Source: Knufia peltigerae
Lineage: Eukaryota; Ascomycota; Eurotiomycetes; Chaetothyriales; Trichomeriaceae
Assembly (NCBI GenBank): GCA_030247855.1
Contig: JAPDRN010000019.1
Coordinates: 248,001 to 312,000, forward strand
Direction: 5' to 3'
Length of the DNA: 64,000 nucleotides
Shown: positions 10,409 to 21,777 of the stretch, piece by piece
Position numbering within the stretch: position 1 is the stretch's first letter
How the letters are laid out: every line of letters begins with the position of its first letter
The notes under the pieces: generated by a model
Seen by the model: only the letters and a program-made list of their open reading frames with translations
What the model was told of the DNA's origin: nothing
Databases searched by the model: none
Made by a program: the position numbers and the translations under genes

Positions 10409-11365
10409 TCATCTCAGACACATGAGCGCCTGATGCCCAAATAATTGCTCAACCGTGCCTTCTCGTTTGAGCAGGTCTCCTAGCCAGTGCCTTGCACCAT
10501 CGAGATCTTTGGCACCGAATTTGACCAGGACGAAACCGCGCACCCTGGCTACGGTCCAAAGAAGACCTTCTGCTTGGTGTGCTTGGTCAGTATGGGTCAG
10601 AGGTTCTTGTGTCCAGTTCTTGGCTCCGATCCGAGGCTGGTTAGCGAACTCATTCATGAGAAATTCAGCAAGTTTCCCAAAAAGTGTTCCATATACAATG
10701 AGAGTGCCGAATATGGCCATGTTGTCTGCCTTGTCCACCAAGCCCACACCTCCAAGACCGTCCTCATGAAGCATGACAGCATCTCGAAGCAAAAGTCGTC
10801 CTTTCGACTGTCGATCAAACTCTCTCACTTCATTTCTGCCTTTCCAGCTCCACAGTGTCCAGCTCTCCCCAAGTGCTCGTCGGCCTTCGCTGACCCAGTC
10901 AAGCATAAGCAGGTTACTAGTCCCTTCAGGCGCAACATAGAATGTCTGTTTCTGCTCATAGACACTTTCTGCGAACGGCTGGGTTGGGTCGGGCAAATAA
11001 CACAGGGCGGCTCCGTGCCCTATCTTCACATCTAAGGTCTGTTTACTGACCACTGACTTATTCGGAGCTTTGAACAGCTTAGTACTGCCCTGAGTAAGTA
11101 GTATAAGGCGCGTAGTTTCTTGTAGCTCGATCTTTAGGTTGACCTGATCCCCTCCCACCAATCCTCCTCCGTAGGTGAGAAGAAAGGCAATTGTCACGTG
11201 CTTATCATCGCTCGAGCTATGTGGTTCAGGAGCGATAAGCTTTAGAGGGTATTGATATTTGAAAACTTGTAGTGCCTGTTTGCCGGGAGGCAATAACGAA
11301 AGCACAATTTCTCCAGCTCCAGCGACAGAGGTGGATGGCGCGAATGGTGATTGTGGGAGCGACAT
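10409..11365 (-). CDS. ureD: Urease accessory protein UreD (UreH family)
   Basis: Single-exon 318-aa protein if started at the first ATG (11365). The frame stays open upstream to a TTG at 11401. Family features are the early GAGEIVLSLLPPGKQALQVF block, FLLTYGGGLVGGD, LTQGSTKLFK, YLPDPTQPF and a mid-protein region with LLMLDWVSEGRRALGE. These match UreD, which with UreF and UreG delivers nickel to apo-urease in the cytosol. No urease structural gene is in this window, so its partners must be encoded elsewhere, as is normal in fungi. It is convergent with the UPRTase gene. Confidence 0.93.
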   Translation of the reverse strand: MSLPQSPFAPSTSVAGAGEIVLSLLPPGKQALQVFKYQYPLKLIAPEPHSSSDDKHVTIAFLLTYGGGLVGGDQVNLKIELQETTRLILLTQGSTKLFKAPNKSVVSKQTLDVKIGHGAALCYLPDPTQPFAESVYEQKQTFYVAPEGTSNLLMLDWVSEGRRALGESWTLWSWKGRNEVREFDRQSKGRLLLRDAVMLHEDGLGGVGLVDKADNMAIFGTLIVYGTLFGKLAEFLMNEFANQPRIGAKNWTQEPLTHTDQAHQAEGLLWTVARVRGFVLVKFGAKDLDGARHWLGDLLKREGTVEQLFGHQALMCLR

Positions 11366-12290
11366 ACCTTGCGCTCGAGTGCAGGGAGCACTTGTCAACA
11401 AGGTCGATCTTGCATATCGTAGCTGTTTTCCGAGGTCAGTGGTCGAACAGCGATCCTGTCTATTACCAATCTCAAGCCTGGGAGATTGTGTCCGTTGTCA
11501 GGGAGTACCCCAGGTGCGTAGATAGAGACGCTCCTTATGTCATGGCACACCTCAAGACTGGGAAAATCCGATGCGAGTTCATGCGGGCCTCGATTTCTCC
11601 ACCAGCTGCCGCTTTAAAAGGCCACGCCCTACGGATATAGAGTCCGAGCTACTGGCGATGAGCATGACTTCTTCTAAGATATCACTATCGACCATTGATT
11701 ACTGTGCGTTGCGCTGATTCCAGTATATCATGAGAGTCGATACTTACGCTCTGATCTACTGTGATGGCCAAGGAAATACATGCCTGGAATTCTCCTGAAC
11801 AGGGCCGTGAGGCACTTTAGCTATTACCTAGGTAGAAACCCTCGATGATCCTTGAATTGTATTTCTGGATCTCGAGGTATCGATTCGTTTTTCTTCGACA
11901 ACTGTTTTATTGTGCTGGGGGAGACGTTGTACAGTAGGTTCCTGGCGGTGTGCTCCAGGCACAAAGATTATCTACGTACAGTAAGGTTCCTGAAGCAAGG
12001 TAAAGACCACTTGGTGGGGTACCCTCCCCCGACGCCTGTTAACTGCGAATTATTGTCACTTTCGGGTTCCCACTCCACTCTATCTGTCCTTCGCGTCGAG
12101 CGCGTTCTTTGCCCAAGAGGCGTGTTGACTTCCTTCGAATCAATACGACAACCATCGTTCAACGACACACTTTGCCTGCGGATAAGGACTGTCGTCATCC
12201 TCCTCATTCCTCGTTCCCACGAACCACGGGCGACTGCGCTTTGCCGTCAACCAACCCCATTAGGCGCACGCATTCAAAATTCGTCTCATC
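11366..12290. other. Intergenic region UreD / SCC3
   Basis: 925 bp between divergent genes. One copy of the perfect 10-bp palindrome TACCTAGGTA (11825-11834) is present. The last 200 bases before SCC3 are C/T-rich leader-like sequence. No gene seen. Confidence 0.45.
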
Positions 12291-15200
12291 ATGGAGATTG
12301 ACTCTAGCGCACCTAATGGTGCAAATGAATCACGTCGCAAATCTGGTCGAGTAATTCGACGACCTGGACTCTTCTCCCAAGAACACCAGCAGAGCAGTCC
12401 TTTTACGAACGGAGCGGTTAAACGAAAACGACCTACAGATAATGAAGGCATTGATGTGCTAGAAGATGACGAGGAAGAGGATTCGGAGGAGTCTGATACT
12501 GACGAAAGCGAAGATGAGCCAGACGAGGAAGAGTTGAAGGAGCGGCGACGAGCACAGAGAAGCAAATCGACAACAAAGCCGGCAGCCAAGAGGGCGAAGA
12601 CAACAGACAATTCTAGCACAACACTGGCAATGCGCCCTGCCAAAGGTGGGAGGATAGCCGGAGGAAAAGCTGCAAAAACCCAGAAGGCCCGCGCTCGACC
12701 GAGTCAGGCGCATCTTCAAGGGCTGTACGCCGAGGTTTTTGGTAAAGGACGATCGCCAGAGGACGCTGCGTCTGTATGGTTCCAGTCTGTGCAAAGTGAT
12801 AGTGTCACTGGCATCCGAGACTTGATCAATTTCGTCCTGCAGTGCATTGGTTCTGATTCTCGGATTGAATCTCAAGATATCGAAGATTTGGATTCTGTCC
12901 CGACTAAACTCGGAGATATCCTGCAAGAATACGAGGCGCAAAAGTCTCCCGACTACCCTCTGATTTCGAGGCAGAAACAGTATGTTGGCTTTCAGACTGT
13001 TCTGGAAGACTTTTTCAAAGCCATCATCAAAGCATTGCACGCTTCCTCAGTATTCTATGAGCAACCTGAAGTCTATGACAATATTCATGTCTGGATTGCA
13101 ACCATGTCGGGCGCCAACTACAAATCATTTCGGCACACAGCAACGATCATATCGCTATCAATGAGCACTGCCCTGTGCGAGGTTGCGAAAGAACTCCAAG
13201 AGACCATGGCGACATTGAAAACGCAAATGGACGCCGAAAAGAAGAAGAGAAGCGTGAACAAGGCTCGCGTCAAGACCATTGAAGAGAGTCAAAAGGAAAC
13301 AGAGGAGAAATTAGAAGCAATTGACGCTCAGCTGCGAGACGCATTCGATACGGTCTACGTCCACCGTTATCGAGACATCGAGGAAAAGATCCGTGCACCA
13401 TGTGTTGCAGCACTGGGAAACTGGATTGTGCTTTACCGGAAAATGTTTCTGGAAGGCCAATTCCTTCGGTATCTTGGATGGGTCTTGAACGATACCAGCT
13501 CTCCTACCAGATTGGAGGATGTCAAACAGTTGAAAAATCTATTCAAGAACAAGAAAAACATTGCCGCCTTGCGAGCCTTCACAGACAGGTTTCGGCCCAG
13601 ATTAGTAGAGATGGGTGCTAGGGATGCCGACATCAGCGTAAGGGTGGAGGCCATCGAGCTTCTCGACAGGCTACGAGATGCTGAATTGTTGGAGCCTGAC
13701 AATATTGACACGATAGGCCGACTCATCTTCGACAGCGAACCGAGAATACGAAAAGCTGTCGCAAAATTCTTTGTCTCAAACATTGAAGACCTTTACGGCC
13801 TGAGCATTGAGGACTTCGACGAAGCCCAGTATCATGCAGCTCTACCCGATGAAGATGACGTGGAAGAGTACATGGTACCAACCCGTTCATGGATCAAGTT
13901 CAAGTGTTTAGGGTCGATTCTTGCCGGCTACGACAATGACGAAGAATCTTTAGACGGTAAGGGTAGTCGGTCTCTACCTCTCGATCTTGCCATCGACTCA
14001 AGATATACTCTTGCCACCCAAGCTATATATCCGCACATGAAAGAACTTCAACACTGGGAATCTCTTGCAGGCTACCTTCTCTACGACCACTCTTCCATTA
14101 CCGCCACAGGTGAGGAGGAGGATATGAATGTCCAAGTTCAGCAGGCCTACCAACTCAGCCCGGGCGAAGACATCATCCTTCTAGATGTCCTGCACGCTTC
14201 AGTCAAGCAGTATCTATCATCAATCCTTGAGCCTCCGACAAATCGCCGCGCTAATGCCACAAAGGACCAAATTCGTGAAAAGCAAGAATCCGCCGCTCAA
14301 AACCTCACACAAATCCTTCCTCAACTCCTGAGCAAGTTTGGTGCTACTCCACAGGCCGCATCATCAATCCTCCGCATCGAACAACTACTTGACATTGGTC
14401 TGATAAATGATCTCCAGTCCGGCGAGGCCACCTACTCTGCAATCTTGGAGGACATAACCAAGCAATTTACCTCGCACTCGGATAAGAAGGTCCTGGCCGC
14501 CGCGAGTGTGGCACTCCGCAATGCACGCAGCTTCGAGCAGTCTAAAGAGGCGGTAGACTCGAAAGTCCAAGAGATCTGGGCCGAGTCTATAGCCATGATT
14601 GTTGATCTTCTCCGTGGAAAAGACGTCGAGAAGCGGGGAACGCTGGACAAGCAATCACTTGCTGCCATGGTAAACAGCATGACTCGTCTGACAGAGTTAG
14701 CTGGGGTATATGACTGCTCCTCCCTGATGGAATCCAAGCTACCAGGGGAAGGTGGACGTAAGCAGAAAGGCAGAGCGGACCAGGGCGTGGACTCGCTGCT
14801 CTCTTTATTATTGCGTCTTCTAAGAAGAGGCGAGCCTGACGAAGATACTACCTGGGTCTTCAATCAGCTGGAGGACCAGTTATGTACTGCGCTGATTGAA
14901 CTCTTCTCGCGCTACTTTCGGTGGAAGATGGTGGCCTTGAAGAATGCCATCTCAACCAATAACACGGCGCTGCTGTCTACCGCCAATCTGACTGGGCTCG
15001 CAATGACACGCACCACATTCGTGGACAACCTAGAAGCGGTCATCAGTCTGTGCACCCCGTTGGACAGCGTGAGATGCACTGCCATCCTCAACATCCTGGA
15101 GCTGTTTGCCCTGTTCACGACGGTGCGCAACATGCGGCCTGAAAAGGGGGAACTGAACGAAACGGTCGCCCGTAACTTGAAAAGTCTTGTCACGGCCGTG

Positions 15201-15926
15201 CCGTCCGAGATTGTCAAGGAGGTCATGTCTACCTACGAACGTATGGAGAGAAGTTTTGCCAAGCGAACAAACCGTAAGATCGAGACGGGCCGCGAGAAGA
15301 AGCACAGAGCTGGTGCAAGGGCGGATGAAGATGATGAGGACATTGAGAAGCCGCCTGAAGATTCGGACGAGGAAGCGGAGCAGGAGAGTGATGACGACGA
15401 TGACGACGACAACGACGACGACGAGGATGGAGACACCACGGGCCGAGGGGGCAAGAGAGCAAAGAAGCAGGCAGCCTTGCTCGCGGAGCAAGGGCTTTGT
15501 GAATTGACGAGCAAGATCTTATTCGCCATCGTCGGTGGCGCGATCAAGGATGACAGCGTCAAGCGGAGGGTTCTGTTGAACCGCACGAAGCTGGGCAAGA
15601 ACTATGCCGCTCTCGTCGCGTACTTGGACGACAAGAAGCAGCCCAAGGCCAAGGGGAAGAGGGACAGCGGTGGTGGGAAGACGCCGCAGAAGCAGCAGCA
15701 GCAGCAACAGAAGCAGAAGAAGGCGGCTGTGAGTGCGGAGATGGTGCTCGAAGACGATGATGTCGAGGACAGTGTCCTGGACGAAGAAGAGGAGCAGCAT
15801 AAGCGTGATCTTGCCGAGGACGATGTCGATGGCGACAATGCACGAGAAAACGCCGGGGATGACCTTGACGACGATGATGGTCACGTAGGCGGCGAGGTCG
15901 AGGACGACGATGTAATGGGTGACTGA
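12291..15926 (+). CDS. SCC3: Cohesin subunit SCC3 / STAG family
   Basis: Single exon, 1211 aa. The N-terminus is acidic and basic low complexity. The STAG region starts near residue 227 with SRKQKYVGFQTVLEDFFKAI and continues into SGANYKSFRHTATIISLSM. A coiled segment (about residues 305-345) and a stromalin conservative domain around YVHRYRDIEEKIRAPCVAALG...LGWVLND follow. The rest is helical-repeat sequence. The C-terminus is strongly acidic and includes a polyglutamine run coded by CAG/CAA (about 15690-15712). SCC3 binds the SCC1 kleisin and is needed for loading and retention of cohesin on chromatin. Length matches fungal orthologues (Psc3/Scc3). An intron-free gene of this size is notable but not unusual. 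Confidence 0.95.
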   Translation: MEIDSSAPNGANESRRKSGRVIRRPGLFSQEHQQSSPFTNGAVKRKRPTDNEGIDVLEDDEEEDSEESDTDESEDEPDEEELKERRRAQRSKSTTKPAAKRAKTTDNSSTTLAMRPAKGGRIAGGKAAKTQKARARPSQAHLQGLYAEVFGKGRSPEDAASVWFQSVQSDSVTGIRDLINFVLQCIGSDSRIESQDIEDLDSVPTKLGDILQEYEAQKSPDYPLISRQKQYVGFQTVLEDFFKAIIKALHASSVFYEQPEVYDNIHVWIATMSGANYKSFRHTATIISLSMSTALCEVAKELQETMATLKTQMDAEKKKRSVNKARVKTIEESQKETEEKLEAIDAQLRDAFDTVYVHRYRDIEEKIRAPCVAALGNWIVLYRKMFLEGQFLRYLGWVLNDTSSPTRLEDVKQLKNLFKNKKNIAALRAFTDRFRPRLVEMGARDADISVRVEAIELLDRLRDAELLEPDNIDTIGRLIFDSEPRIRKAVAKFFVSNIEDLYGLSIEDFDEAQYHAALPDEDDVEEYMVPTRSWIKFKCLGSILAGYDNDEESLDGKGSRSLPLDLAIDSRYTLATQAIYPHMKELQHWESLAGYLLYDHSSITATGEEEDMNVQVQQAYQLSPGEDIILLDVLHASVKQYLSSILEPPTNRRANATKDQIREKQESAAQNLTQILPQLLSKFGATPQAASSILRIEQLLDIGLINDLQSGEATYSAILEDITKQFTSHSDKKVLAAASVALRNARSFEQSKEAVDSKVQEIWAESIAMIVDLLRGKDVEKRGTLDKQSLAAMVNSMTRLTELAGVYDCSSLMESKLPGEGGRKQKGRADQGVDSLLSLLLRLLRRGEPDEDTTWVFNQLEDQLCTALIELFSRYFRWKMVALKNAISTNNTALLSTANLTGLAMTRTTFVDNLEAVISLCTPLDSVRCTAILNILELFALFTTVRNMRPEKGELNETVARNLKSLVTAVPSEIVKEVMSTYERMERSFAKRTNRKIETGREKKHRAGARADEDDEDIEKPPEDSDEEAEQESDDDDDDDNDDDEDGDTTGRGGKRAKKQAALLAEQGLCELTSKILFAIVGGAIKDDSVKRRVLLNRTKLGKNYAALVAYLDDKKQPKAKGKRDSGGGKTPQKQQQQQQKQKKAAVSAEMVLEDDDVEDSVLDEEEEQHKRDLAEDDVDGDNARENAGDDLDDDDGHVGGEVEDDDVMGD

Positions 15927-16539
15927 TTGATTGGTCCCCGTTCTCTGCACGGGGCAAGCTGCGAGGGTACAGAGCTCTACTGTACAGGCATTGATTTGGT
16001 CTCTTGTCGGAGGAACTCTTTTCTTTGTGTCTGGCCAGGGCCACATATTGACGCCAGTACGGAGTACCTCCTTTTCGTTTTCCCAGTCAGTATCCGTACC
16101 AGACTCACCTACCTTACTGTAGTACTAGATTTTTAACTTGTTTCTTGACGTTTGAAGAATGTTAAAGCTGTCTCTTGTCTCATTTTATGTTATTTTTTCA
16201 TCTGCCTTGCGCACCAATGATTTTTCTCTACGTTTTCTCTCTTGCTGCACTTAATCATCCGAACTCTGTCGGTATCTCAGTTCTTGATGTGCAGTCAAAC
16301 GTCATCCAACATAGTCTGTACAATTGTCCATGTTTCCGATATTGCAAAGTCGCACCGCACCCCTTTTTTCCGGTCAAAATGCAAACCCCACGTCCATGCG
16401 TAGCTCTCTCGAATGTCCAAATGCTGCCCTTTTTCCATCCCACTGTGTCACTCTCCTGCCTAATGTAAAGCAGAAGGAGAAGTATGAAAATATACAGCAA
16501 CATCATGTCGACGAAATTGCGCGTAATGTATTGCTTTTT
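15927..16539. other. Intergenic region between convergent SCC3 and IRC22-like gene
   Basis: Convergent 3' regions. One TACGGAGTA copy (16058-16066). No gene seen. Confidence 0.45.
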
Positions 16540-17475
16540 CTACTCGGGCTTTCCACGGCTCTTTGGTCTGCCGCCACTCTTGACACGACGAGCCTCGGGG
16601 CGTTGAATGTGATGGGTCGGGATCCATTCCTCGTTATATGTCTTAGCACCGGTAGAGATTGCTGGACCTTCGTTGTCGGATTGAACCGAGCCGACCTCGA
16701 TCTTCTTGATAGGTGCCTTCTTGGTAGTTTGCTTGCGCTTCTGGGGGAAGTATGGAACGATCCAGATGGTGTAGAAGAAATAGCCGACACCGACAGCACA
16801 GGCGAGGAGGAAGCAGTACAGGAACAGACTGAGAAACGTTAGCTATTTGATGCGCGGTGGGTAGAAAAGCCTATCAGTAACTCACATTTGCGGATCGAAA
16901 ATGCTCGCGTCTTGTTCAACCACAGAGACAGTGCCATTGAAGGCCTGCAAAGTGTAGAATGTATTGTGCGAGCTTACGACAGCAGCCAAGTTCAGTCGAA
17001 GGTCTTGCGGGTGCATGTTGGTTTGGAAGGTGTACGGAAGACTTTGCTTCTCGCCGGGGGTGATTTCAACAGCATATTGGGCGGTGGTCAGGTTTCGGAC
17101 GATGCGAGGGTTTGCGAGGTCCGGAGTCCACAGACTGCCACCGACAAATTGAATGGTGACTGGATCTGGTTCCTCGTTCATGAAGGAAAGGACGGCTTCG
17201 GTGGGCTTGCCATTAACAAGCTTGATACCGAAGATCTCGGCATTGGGAAAGCTGGCTTCAACAGTCACAGCGAGAGATGGGCTGGTTGAAGGGTCCTCAA
17301 CTTCCTCATCGACCTACGACAGTAAACGTCAGCTGCATGGTTCTTTTTGTTCGTGCGATGCGCTGTCCAGGACGCGGCTTGGGGGTTATTGGCTCACGCT
17401 GTCGGGCGCCTGGGAGAAGACTCCGGCGGCTTGAGAGCCAAAAAGGAGGAGAGCAAGATCCAAGAATCGAACCAT
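16540..17475 (-). CDS. IRC22: IRC22-like ER membrane protein (TRAP-alpha family)
   Basis: Three exons, complement(17398-17475), complement(16886-17313), complement(16540-16828), giving 264 aa. Introns are 17314-17397 (GTGAGC...TAG) and 16829-16885 (GTGAGT...CAG). The N-terminus is a signal peptide (MVRFLDLALLLFGSQAAGVF). A luminal domain carries the TRAP-alpha-like GIKLVNGKPTEAVLSF and YTFQTNMHPQDLRL segments. One transmembrane helix follows (LFLYCFLLACAVGVGYFFY), then a basic cytosolic tail with KRKQTTKKAPIKK. This type I topology matches the fungal IRC22 family, related to translocon-associated protein alpha. A role at the Sec61 translocon is inferred from the family. Confidence 0.9.
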
Positions 17476-18167
17476 GATGGAGAGATGTGTCCACGAAGAG
17501 AAGGTGAAGGAAGGTACTGGGAGCGTGTGTGGTGAGGTGGGAAAGGACAGACTGGTGTGCAGCGAACTGGACTGGAAAATGAGGTACGCGATATTGGAGA
17601 ACTGTTCTTTTCCCAAGCGCAGTTTGTGGTGGGCTGGCACGACATGGATGGGCTCATCAGTCTCGTACTGTACTCTCCCTTAGGCTCACTAAAATTAGGC
17701 ACTAAGGCTGGTGCGAGGCTAGAGCCAGCAGAGCCTTAAGCGACTGAGATTCACACGCTTGTAGGGCCAATCGCGGTTAAGCCTATGACGCCCGTAGACC
17801 ACTTTTTAGCCACCCTTTTAGAGGCTGCTTTGCCGCTGTTGGCGCCCAGGAGCTTCCGCGATAGGCATGCCTAGTGAGACTGCTTAGCATCGATCTGCTG
17901 GCCCAACGGCGAATCGTTGTGCTCCCCGACGCGCTATCTGCAGCCAGAGCGAGAGCGCTACCAAACTTTACGCGTTCCCCAGAATTCCATCATCTTTTTT
18001 CTCGCAAAAAAAGTACTTTGTATCTGGTGCCATGCGCCATCTGCAGCACACCCGTATTTCCTGCATTGACCTCACCGCCAACATCACTTTAATCCTTTCT
18101 TCTTCTCCTTTTCAAATCACCTCTCACTCATCTCAGTTGCCCTTTCGACCACTTTTTGATATCTTCA
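17476..18167. promoter_or_regulatory. Divergent intergenic region IRC22-like / CCCH gene
   Basis: 692 bp between two divergent start codons, with a CT-rich tract (about 18080-18150) immediately before the plus-strand start. No gene seen. Confidence 0.45.
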
Positions 18168-19841
18168 ATGCCCGACATGGCGCGCTATGACCCGTTTTCA
18201 CCTTCGTTTGAACATCCTCTTCTCAATTCCAGCCCGGACTACGGTTCACGAAATGGTTTTCGGACGAGTCGTGCTATCGGTGACATAGGCTTGGTAGACT
18301 CTCACATGTCCTTCAGAGAGCGAAATAAACGTCTGAGAAACCTTGACGATGAAAAGAATCAACTCATAGAGGTATATTTGCAACCCATTGGTGCTTGTCG
18401 ATGTTTTTTTGCTGCCGGATCACTGATTGCCCATGCAGGATCTGCTGTATCAACTCGAAACGACCCAAAACCAGCTCGATCGCCTACAACTGGACCACAG
18501 CCGCGAAGTTTCCTATAACAGAGATAACCAAATGCGAGAGTCCTCCCTAAATGAACAAATACTGCAAGTGAAGAACATTATGGTGGGTTTGATCTATACA
18601 CAAGTGAAGCCGCAATTTATTCACCTGGTTTCTTTTAGGATCGAAATCCCTTCATTACCGTTCTTATTGATGGCGATAACATCATATTCACGAAAGAGCT
18701 ATTGTCCAAGGGCGAAAGAGGCGGTAAAGAGGCTGCAAATTTCATTTTTGACTCGGTTCACACGTTTGCAACCACCAATCTCCACCATCTCGACTCGCCC
18801 AAGATTGTTGTACGACTCTATGCCGATGTTAAATCCATGTCTGAGACACTTGCGAGGTCCAAGGTTATTGAACGTCCACTGCTGTTTGAGGAATTCGTTC
18901 GAGGACTCAACAGCACGCAGTTGCTTTTTGACTTCATTGACGTCGGAGCGAGACCTGATGCCACCAAGGAAAAACTGAGCGAACAATTTCAGACAAGCTT
19001 GTATGACTGTCACTGTCACCAAGTTATACTAGGTTGCTCCAGTGACAGCCACTACGCTTCTTTGCTCGAAGACACACTTAAAGATAGCACGGTACTGGAC
19101 CATATCACTCTTCTGGAGAGCATTCCATTTGAGAAAAACCTCGCCACATTGAAAGATCAGTTCAAAATCATCAAGTTTGACAACATATTTCGCACGACGA
19201 AGCTCTGCCCTTCACAGGCTTTGCCGAAGGGTCCATTGCAAGCGGTCACTGCAACATTGCCAGCACTTTCACGTGTCGAGTCCAATACCACGAATGGAAC
19301 GGGTTCTAGCTCAAGCACTCCAGCTATGACCTGGGCCAGTCTGACAGCCCAGCCTGCTCCAGTCCCGGCAGTTTCTGCGCCAAAAGCAGGCAGTACCCGA
19401 ACATCCACGCCGACATCCTTGAGAAGCCCAGAACCAGTCAGTGCCGTCGCTTCCACTGGGAAAAGCATCGATCGGAATCGTAACGGTCAGAGAATCGACA
19501 AGGTCGACTCCACGATACCGAATTATGAGATCCAGAGAATCAAAAAATTGAAACTGTGCAATATTTACTACCTTCAAGGGCCAGAATATTGCACCTCGAA
19601 CAATTGCTCACACTCTCATACCTATCCGTTGTCCAAAGGAGAGCGCAATGTGTTGCGTGAGGTCGCACGAATGACGCCGTGCTATTACAAGATGGATTGC
19701 TCCGACCCAGAGTGCATTTATGGACACCGGTGCCCGCAGAATGATCCAAATCGACAAGATTGCTGGTACGGTGACAAATGCAGGTTCATCGGATTTGGCC
19801 ATGGCATCGATACTAGAGTGGTCAAGACCACAAGGGTATAA
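18168..19841 (+). CDS. PIN-like (NYN-type) domain plus C-terminal CCCH zinc-finger protein
   Basis: Exons 18168-18371, 18439-18582 and 18639-19841 give 516 aa. Introns are 67 and 56 nt. The first two exons encode a charged segment with a coiled-coil-like stretch (DLLYQLETTQNQLDRLQLDH). Exon 3 starts a domain with FITVLIDGDNIIF, the acidic start typical of PIN/NYN-like folds, then SPKIVVRLYADV and VGARPDATKEKL. After a Ser/Thr/Pro-rich linker come cysteine-rich fingers: CNIYYLQGPEYC...CSHSH, then CYYKMDC(x4)CIYGH (a clean CX5CX4CX3H) and CWYGDKC. The architecture is common in filamentous fungi as an unnamed family and suggests an RNA-binding and possibly RNA-cleaving protein. Nuclease activity is not established by what I can see. 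Confidence 0.82.
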
Positions 19842-20754
19842 GTTGCAGCTGAATCGACCGGCCTTGGGTATTACCAAGCTTCATACTGTTGGAGTCTATT
19901 TAAACCTCTTTTGCTGCTGAAGTAAAGAGTATCGTATCAAACCCACACCTCGGCTCGATGCCGAGCGGGCAATTTGCTAGCAGAACTTCAATCGGGAAAA
20001 TCAGGGTGTACATTTGTTGGGGTCTTTTCACGAACTCGCAAACTGCGAAGAGGCGCTAGGAGAAGTAATATCTGAGATACCCACGGACAGAACGACTTTC
20101 TACTTTTTCGGGCCTATCGCAGGGTGGATAGTAAACTTGATTATTGAGCAAACAATGGAATTCGTGCTATGACTGTTACTACACTCTCCTTCTCATCCTG
20201 TTCACTGCTGACTGCCATGTCTAGCAGTTCTTACCTCTGTCCCGGTTGTTTATATTTGGCTATAGTGGGAACGAATATGGCCGAGATCCTCGAGGCCTCA
20301 TATCGGGAGCTACCAAACGCGGAGCGTCACATTGTGCCTTGCAAACCGAGAAAACGTAAGATGCAGGACGCTGATTTTGACATTGTGCGTCCTCTGTACG
20401 GAGTATGATGAGAGACATTGATACTCCGTATGGCTCGGTTACTATCGATCACCATCATCTAGGGTTTCATTAGCGGAAGATCATTCAACATGGTCGACTT
20501 GTCCCGCCGGGCCTACTCAGGCCCGAGAGTCTCAACCTCCATTAGATGAGTAGGTAGTGAGCATTTCCCCGCATCCGTGGATATATATTATCCTGTCGTC
20601 AGTCCCTCGTATTGCTTTGCGTATGGAGGGCGTGCTGAGAACAAGAGAGCTTGTTGGAGTGTGTGAAAATTGATTTAACCCTGATTTCACAAGATCTGCC
20701 GCCGAGGGTCTCCCAGATACAGAAAACAGACACATACATCACTCTTACAACTCC
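19842..20754. other. Intergenic region upstream of phytanoyl-CoA dioxygenase-like gene
   Basis: No gene I can support. Two closely spaced inverted copies of the 9-mer, TACGGAGTA (20397-20405) and TACTCCGTA (20422-20430), are present 16 bp apart. Confidence 0.45.
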
Positions 20755-21777
20755 ATGGCTTCTGCTGATGTGACAAGCGTGCCTAAGGTGCCAATTGGCA
20801 TGGACCCAAGGCTTCCTGCTGATTTCAAAGCCATAGAAGGGTCGATTCCTCAATCTCGCCTGGGATGGCTTCGACCGACCCCTGCCGACACTCCAATCGA
20901 AGAGATCCGACGTCGTCTAGAAGAGGACGAATACGTCTTCGTCAAGGGACTGCTTCCTCGAGAAGACGTTTTGGAAACGAGACGACATTATTTCTCCCAA
21001 TTCAAGAACTTTGACCTGTTGAAACCCGGAACGTCCCACACCGATGGGATTTACAACTCCGACGAGGACGTCTCCCTGCACAATGGCATCGGCGGTGGAG
21101 GGCCGGGGGCCGACGAGGAACTGCGGGCTCTCGTGGACGCGCACGTTCAGCAACCCTACCTGGACTTCGTGGCCCACCCGAAACTTCGCGGCATGGTGCG
21201 AGACTTGATGGGATGGGACGAGGAAGTCATGTTGACCAGGACCATGCTTCGTCACAACATCCCCGGGGGAATGTCAACGGGTATCCATTATGATAAACTC
21301 TTTCTTCGAGGCGGCGACGCCTTCTTCCTCACCGCCTGGGTGCCTATTGGAGACATAAGTCCGATCGGTGGTGGATTGTTCTACCTCGAAAATGGTGTCG
21401 AACTGGCAAAGGCCATTGAAGAGGACTTTAATCAACGAGCCAGGAGTTTCAGCATGGAGGAAAAGATCTCTGCATTCAATAGCAACATGTCCGCAACCGG
21501 GGTGATTGGAATGGACCCAATGGCTTTTGAAGAGGACAGTGCCAATTTCTCAGAGAAGAAAAAGGCAAAAACCTACCGTTGGCTGGTTGCGAATTATGAG
21601 GCAGGGGATGTAGTGTTCCATCATCCTTACAGTATCCATTCTGCAGGTGGGAATTTTGACCCAGGTGGAAGGATTCGCTTGAGCACAGACTTGCGCTTCT
21701 ATGACAAGAAGGACCATGAATCAGGAGGGATTGATGAGAGATGGATGAAATTTTGGACCCCGGCGGATGGCTTGTAG
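20755..21777 (+). CDS. Phytanoyl-CoA dioxygenase (PhyH) family protein
   Basis: Single exon, 340 aa. The Fe(II)/2-oxoglutarate site is visible: HxD at H178-Y-D180 (GIHYDKLF) and the distal histidine at about H295 (HHPYSIHSAGG). An Arg follows about 10 residues later (GRIRLSTDLRF) and could bind 2-oxoglutarate. TAWVPIGDISPIGGGL is the core beta-strand region of PhyH-like enzymes. These enzymes hydroxylate small molecules or lipids; fungal members are often in secondary or fatty-acid metabolism. The C-terminus (ADGL) is not a peroxisomal signal and no PTS2 is obvious. The substrate cannot be told from sequence. It is followed on the same strand by a CoA ligase, which suggests but does not prove shared metabolism. 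Confidence 0.9.
   Translation: MASADVTSVPKVPIGMDPRLPADFKAIEGSIPQSRLGWLRPTPADTPIEEIRRRLEEDEYVFVKGLLPREDVLETRRHYFSQFKNFDLLKPGTSHTDGIYNSDEDVSLHNGIGGGGPGADEELRALVDAHVQQPYLDFVAHPKLRGMVRDLMGWDEEVMLTRTMLRHNIPGGMSTGIHYDKLFLRGGDAFFLTAWVPIGDISPIGGGLFYLENGVELAKAIEEDFNQRARSFSMEEKISAFNSNMSATGVIGMDPMAFEEDSANFSEKKKAKTYRWLVANYEAGDVVFHHPYSIHSAGGNFDPGGRIRLSTDLRFYDKKDHESGGIDERWMKFWTPADGL

Noticed and set aside
11272..11640. Plus-strand ORF antisense to the UreD start and beyond
   Set aside because: No family signal and mostly opposite the UreD coding sequence.
15559..16044. Long minus-strand ORFs opposite the SCC3 3' end
   Set aside because: Shadows of the Asp/Glu- and Gln-rich tail of SCC3 on the other strand, giving low-complexity His/Pro/Ser/Leu frames.
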